From Methylococcaceae bacterium (lineage in GTDB: Bacteria > Pseudomonadota > Gammaproteobacteria > Methylococcales > Methylococcaceae): DNA of 9,403 nt. Below are positions 6,265 through 9,403 of this stretch, piece by piece. Each line of letters begins with the position of its first letter. Positions within the stretch are counted from its first letter, which is position 1. Position numbers and translations under genes: made by a program. The notes beneath the pieces were generated by a model that was not told the DNA's origin, searched no databases, and saw only the letters and a program-made list of their open reading frames with translations. The DNA lies in assembly GCA_012026715.1 (NCBI GenBank), contig VEPB01000287.1, positions 1-9,403 on the forward strand. The letters are read 5' to 3'.

Positions 6265-6292
6265 GGGGTGTTGCTGAAAAACGGATGGGCGG

Positions 6293-9200
6293 TCATTGGG
6301 GTTGGCTCACGATGTCGAGTGGCTGGGTCAGCCATTGATTGGCGAGATCCGCCACGCCCACATGGGTGACCTGGATCTGCTCCGGCAGGATTTCCGGCTG
6401 GCCGGAAAGCACCGCGACCTTGACTGCCTTGCCGCCGCCACTGCCGTCGTCATCGAACCACAGGATGCCGGATTTGCTGTCGTAGATGAGATAGTCGTCG
6501 CCGTCCTGTGGCTTGGCGCCGGCGCCGGAGACGAAGAAATCGCCATCCACCCGCCCATTGCCGTCCGCGTCGAGCTTGGCGAATTTGTCGCCGTCTAATC
6601 CCAGGGTGTCCGTGCCGCTGGCGTAATCGCTGACGATGTCGACGCCTTTGGAACCGTCGAAAACGAACAGGTCGGCGCCTTCGCCGCCCTTGAGCTTGTC
6701 GGATCCGCCGCCGCCGGCAATTAGATCATTGCCGAGCCCTCCGTCCAATTTGTTACGGCCGGTGTTCCCCAGGATGGCGTTATTGCCGTCATTGCCGAAG
6801 GCGGACAAGGATCGGCTGCCTTCCAGCACGATGCGTTCGATGTAGGCCCCGCCGTCGCCCAGTTGGGAAAGATCGACGTTGACTTTCAAGGATCTGACGG
6901 TGTCGATAGCGCCAAAGGCATCGGTTTCGACGATTTGGCAGTTCTTGCCCACCAGAATATAAGAGTCGCTGCCGTCGCCGCCTTCCAGCACGTCATTGCT
7001 CTTGCTGCCGGAGTTGCCGCCGAGCAGGGTATCGTCGCCGGCATCGCCGAACAGGTGGTTGACTCCACCGTTGCCGGCCAGGACGTTGTCGCCGCTGTTG
7101 CCGTTGCCGTCCACATTGGCGCGGCCCTTGATGATCAGATTCTCGAAGCCGTCCGGCAATTGAACCGCACTGCCTCCCAAGGCGTAGTCGACGACCACCG
7201 TATCGGTGCCTCCGCTGTCTTCGATGCCCTCCAGGTTGGCATTGGCGCCAAGCAGGACATAGGTATCATCGCCCTTGCCGCCGTAGAGTAGGTCGCCGCT
7301 GTCGCCCCCCACCAGGATGTCGTTGCCGTCGCCGCCGAACAGCAGATCATCACCCGCCTTGCCGTCCAGGTAGAACCTCAGGCTGGGGTCGACGGCCGGT
7401 GACGGAATGGCGCCTTCAGGATCGAACAGCGGAAAGACGTCGATGCCCTTGCCGTAAAGGGTATCCAGCAGGGTTTCGCCATAGACACCGATCACGTTGG
7501 CCTTGCCGTCGCCGTTGCCGGAAATGGGGAGTTCCCTGGAACCGGTCACGCCGGCATAGATCAGGCCTTCGACCCCGCGGCCACGCCGGTAGTCGACCGG
7601 CAGCGTCACCACCGCCACATCGAATCCGCCATCGGAGCCGGTATCGCTGAACCGGTCCTGGCGGTCGTTGATCACCGCCGCATCGTCGCCGCCCAACCCG
7701 TCAAAACGGTCGGTCTGCCCAGACTGTCCCGCCAGCAGGTCGTCGCCTTCGGTCGCTTCGCCGCCCACCGCGCCCACCGAGGTCACCCACGAGAACTCGC
7801 CGCTGCTGGAGAGTCCGGCACCATCGGTGGCCGTCACCTTGATGGACAAGGTTCCCGATGTGGCCGGTGCAGTTCCGCTGAAGGTGCGCGTGGTCGCATC
7901 GAATTGCAGCCATGCCGGCAGCGCGGAGCCATCGGCGAGCGTTGCGCCGAAGCTCAGGCTATCGCCCTGGTCGGGATCGCTGAAGGCCGAGGCGGGGATC
8001 TGATAGCTGAAGGCCTGGCCCGCCATTTCGGAATGTCCGGACAGCGGCTGAGGCAGTTTCGGCGCGTCGTTGACCGGGGTGACGTCGATGCTCAGCGTAT
8101 TGGCGCTGGGATCGAGGTCGACGCCGCTGGCGGTGCCGCCGTCGTCCTGCACCTGGAAGGTGAAACTTGCGTAAGGCATGCCGTTGGCGTCGGCAACCGG
8201 CACGAATTGCAGCTTTCCCGCGTTCAGTTCGGCAACCGTGACGAACTGGCCGGCAACGATGTCGGCCCCGTTCAATCGCAGGGCGCCAAAGGTAGGCAGG
8301 GTAGTGATCTGAACCGCCTTGAAGCTGTTGCCGTCGACGCTGTCGGTGAAGCCGAAATCGCCCGCGGACACCGTGTAGGTGTCATCTTCGGCGATCGACA
8401 GGACCTTGTCGGTACCGGACGGGGCATGGTTGACCGATGGCGTGCCGACATTGAAGGTGACGGTGTTGGCCGAGGGATCGAGGTCGACGCCGCCGCCGGT
8501 GGTGCCGCCATTATCCTGCACCTGGAAGCTGAAGTTGGCGTAGCCGGTGCCGCTGGCCCCCGCGGCGGGAGTGAAGACCAGCTTGCCGGCGGCGATGTCT
8601 GCTGCCGTGATGGACTGTCCGGCGGTGACGTCCACCCCGTCGAGCTTCAGGCTACCGGCCGTCGGCGGAGTCCCGATCTTGACCGCCAGCAGGCTGTCGC
8701 CGTCCGTATCGGTGAAGCCGAAGTCGGCCTGCTTCAGGGTGTATGCGGTGTCCTGGGCCGTGTTGACGGTCTTGTCGGCGCCGGCCGGGGCTTGATTGAC
8801 GGGGGTGGGTACGGTGACGTTGACCGTGATGGTGTTGGCGGTCGGGTCCAGATCGACGCCGCCGTTGGCCGTGCCGCCGTCGTCCTGAACCTGGAAGGTG
8901 AAGCTGGCGTAGGCGGTGCCGCTGGCGCCGTTGGCCGGGGAGAACACCAGATTGCCGGCCGAGATGTCGGCGACCGTCACGGTCTGGCCGGCGGTGACCG
9001 CGGTGCCGTTGAGCAAGAGCGTTCCCTGGGCCGGCAATGTGGCGATCTTCACTGCGAAAAACACGTTGGCCGGGCTGTCCTGGGTGTCGCTGAAGCCGAA
9101 GTCGGCCACCTTCAGGGCATAGTCCGTGTTTTGCGCCGTCGAGACGGTCTGATCGGCGCCGGAAGGGGCGTGATTGAGGGTCGTGACCGTGTCGCTGTAA

Positions 9201-9403
9201 CGGATTTCCTTGACCGTCCACTGGGTGTAACTAGTGGTGTAGTAATAGTCCTTCAGCGTCAGGACATCGGTGCCGGCGGTGATGACCAGATCGTTCCCGA
9301 CCTTGGCTTCGGTGGCGTCGGCCTTCTTGATGTCGGTGAACACCACCACATCGGTATTGGCGATGGAAGAACTGCCGGAGTTGGAATACAGGGTGTCGCT
9401 GCC
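6293..9403 (-). CDS. RTX-type large secreted protein with cadherin/Ig-like repeats (partial, 5' end missing)
   Basis: The frame is open to the right edge, so only the last 1036 residues are seen. Residue numbers here count from the first visible codon. The fragment starts GSDTLYSNSGSS, the end of an RTX-like unit. Next is a segment GNDLVITAGTDVLTLKDYY (about 36-54), typical of the hemolysin-type calcium-binding related domain. Three cadherin/Ig-like repeats of 120-126 residues follow (about 77-444), then a divergent Ig-like domain (about 445-544). A long RTX region (about 551-915) carries GGxGxDxLx nonapeptides, ending in a serralysin-like C-terminal fold with an EF-hand-like DADGNGRVDGD (about 945-955). 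This build is that of type I secretion substrates, where calcium folds the protein after export. No protease, lipase or other catalytic domain is visible; the missing N-terminus could carry one. No ABC transporter, HlyD or TolC gene is nearby. Large adhesin is the best guess. Confidence 0.85.
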   Translation of the reverse strand, partial: GSDTLYSNSGSSSIANTDVVVFTDIKKADATEAKVGNDLVITAGTDVLTLKDYYYTTSYTQWTVKEIRYSDTVTTLNHAPSGADQTVSTAQNTDYALKVADFGFSDTQDSPANVFFAVKIATLPAQGTLLLNGTAVTAGQTVTVADISAGNLVFSPANGASGTAYASFTFQVQDDGGTANGGVDLDPTANTITVNVTVPTPVNQAPAGADKTVNTAQDTAYTLKQADFGFTDTDGDSLLAVKIGTPPTAGSLKLDGVDVTAGQSITAADIAAGKLVFTPAAGASGTGYANFSFQVQDNGGTTGGGVDLDPSANTVTFNVGTPSVNHAPSGTDKVLSIAEDDTYTVSAGDFGFTDSVDGNSFKAVQITTLPTFGALRLNGADIVAGQFVTVAELNAGKLQFVPVADANGMPYASFTFQVQDDGGTASGVDLDPSANTLSIDVTPVNDAPKLPQPLSGHSEMAGQAFSYQIPASAFSDPDQGDSLSFGATLADGSALPAWLQFDATTRTFSGTAPATSGTLSIKVTATDGAGLSSSGEFSWVTSVGAVGGEATEGDDLLAGQSGQTDRFDGLGGDDAAVINDRQDRFSDTGSDGGFDVAVVTLPVDYRRGRGVEGLIYAGVTGSRELPISGNGDGKANVIGVYGETLLDTLYGKGIDVFPLFDPEGAIPSPAVDPSLRFYLDGKAGDDLLFGGDGNDILVGGDSGDLLYGGKGDDTYVLLGANANLEGIEDSGGTDTVVVDYALGGSAVQLPDGFENLIIKGRANVDGNGNSGDNVLAGNGGVNHLFGDAGDDTLLGGNSGSKSNDVLEGGDGSDSYILVGKNCQIVETDAFGAIDTVRSLKVNVDLSQLGDGGAYIERIVLEGSRSLSAFGNDGNNAILGNTGRNKLDGGLGNDLIAGGGGSDKLKGGEGADLFVFDGSKGVDIVSDYASGTDTLGLDGDKFAKLDADGNGRVDGDFFVSGAGAKPQDGDDYLIYDSKSGILWFDDDGSGGGKAVKVAVLSGQPEILPEQIQVTHVGVADLANQWLTQPLDIVSQPQ
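6659..6796 (-). repeat. C-terminal RTX nonapeptide block
   Basis: The translation runs through GNDGNNAIL, GNTGRNKLD, GGLGNDLIA, GGGGSDKLK and GGEGADLFV, five consecutive nine-residue units of the RTX pattern. The block precedes the terminal beta-domain of the protein. Confidence 0.8.
6953..7108 (-). repeat. Middle RTX block
   Basis: The translation includes GNSGDNVLA, GNGGVNHLF, GDAGDDTLL, then the irregular GGNSGSKSNDVLE and GGDGSDSYI. The extra residues in the fourth unit break the nine-residue register. Confidence 0.7.
7256..7363 (-). repeat. First regular RTX nonapeptide block
   Basis: Four in-register units GKAGDDLLF, GGDGNDILV, GGDSGDLLY and GGKGDDTYV form a calcium-binding parallel beta-roll. 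A less regular RTX-like stretch (TEGDDLLAGQSGQTDRFDGL) lies further upstream at about 7693-7752. Confidence 0.8.
8072..9175 (-). repeat. Three tandem cadherin/Ig-like repeats
   Basis: Units lie at 8798-9175, 8432-8797 and 8072-8431 (126, 122 and 120 codons). Each begins N(H/Q)AP(S/A)G and contains ADFGF(S/T)D or GDFGFTD, a TLPxxGxLxLNG-like strand, FxFQVQD(D/N)GGT and VDLDP(S/T)ANT. A fourth, divergent Ig-like unit starting NDAPKLPQPL follows. The units are clearly homologous but not identical, so duplication is not recent. Confidence 0.85.

Noticed and set aside
4089..6338. Long plus-strand open frames opposite the propeller gene (4089-4691, 4803-5543, 5637-6338)
   Set aside because: Their translations mirror the repeat periodicity of the FG-GAP and Ig-like coding strand and are biased to Gly, Ala, Val and Arg. 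No ribosome binding sites or families were seen.
6863..7291. Plus-strand open frame of 142 codons opposite the RTX region
   Set aside because: It is a shadow of the RTX repeats, rich in Val, Ala and Ile with the same nine-codon rhythm.
8072..9175. CRISPR-like or satellite repeat interpretation of the periodic sequence
   Set aside because: The period is 360-378 bases, in frame, with protein-level conservation. These are domain repeats, not a DNA array.

Overview
The window is GC-rich and bacterial. Its gene families (a DUF3987-type ATPase with small partner genes of integrative elements, an RTX protein, an FG-GAP beta-propeller protein, a group II intron relic and a dispersed palindrome) point to a proteobacterium, most likely gammaproteobacterial. 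That placement is inferred from gene families remembered, not from a search.

Left part, about 1-3000, plus strand: a tightly packed cassette. After a possible last few codons of an upstream gene come a DUF3987 helicase/primase-like ATPase (74-1675), a Cys-containing small protein starting in an ATGA overlap (1672-2232), an unnamed 223-residue protein (2222-2893) and a 69-residue basic protein (2790-2999) that overlaps its predecessor by 104 bases. All four have good Shine-Dalgarno sequences and the stop/start overlaps of one operon. This is the usual make-up of the accessory end of an integrative element or phage-like island. No integrase, capsid or portal gene is inside the window.

Middle, about 3000-3659, has no convincing gene. 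It holds three GGGGTAAC direct repeats, a short AT-rich stretch, a strong rho-independent terminator reading rightward, two GGGGGCATA repeats with an inverted ATGCCCCC copy, the 3' end (domains V and VI) of a group II intron with no reverse transcriptase, and a degenerate copy of a common dispersed palindrome. This looks like the boundary of the mobile element, where debris has accumulated between two convergent gene blocks.

Right part, 3660-9403, minus strand: a two-gene unit transcribed leftward. The upstream gene runs off the right edge and encodes the C-terminal 1036 residues of a large type I-secreted style protein: three cadherin/Ig-like repeats, a further Ig-like domain and RTX calcium-binding nonapeptides. 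The downstream gene encodes a signal-peptide protein with an N-terminal metal-loop domain, two Ig-like domains and seven FG-GAP/VCBS repeats that should close into a seven-bladed propeller. The pair is probably cell-surface or extracellular and may act in adhesion or matrix binding, but no catalytic domain is visible to fix a function.

No defence system, CRISPR array, tRNA or rRNA was found. The most notable points are the crowded element boundary, the intron relic, the unusual vicinal cysteine pair in the propeller, a lost cysteine in a probable zinc-binding site, and the coupling of an RTX protein to a Sec-exported propeller protein.
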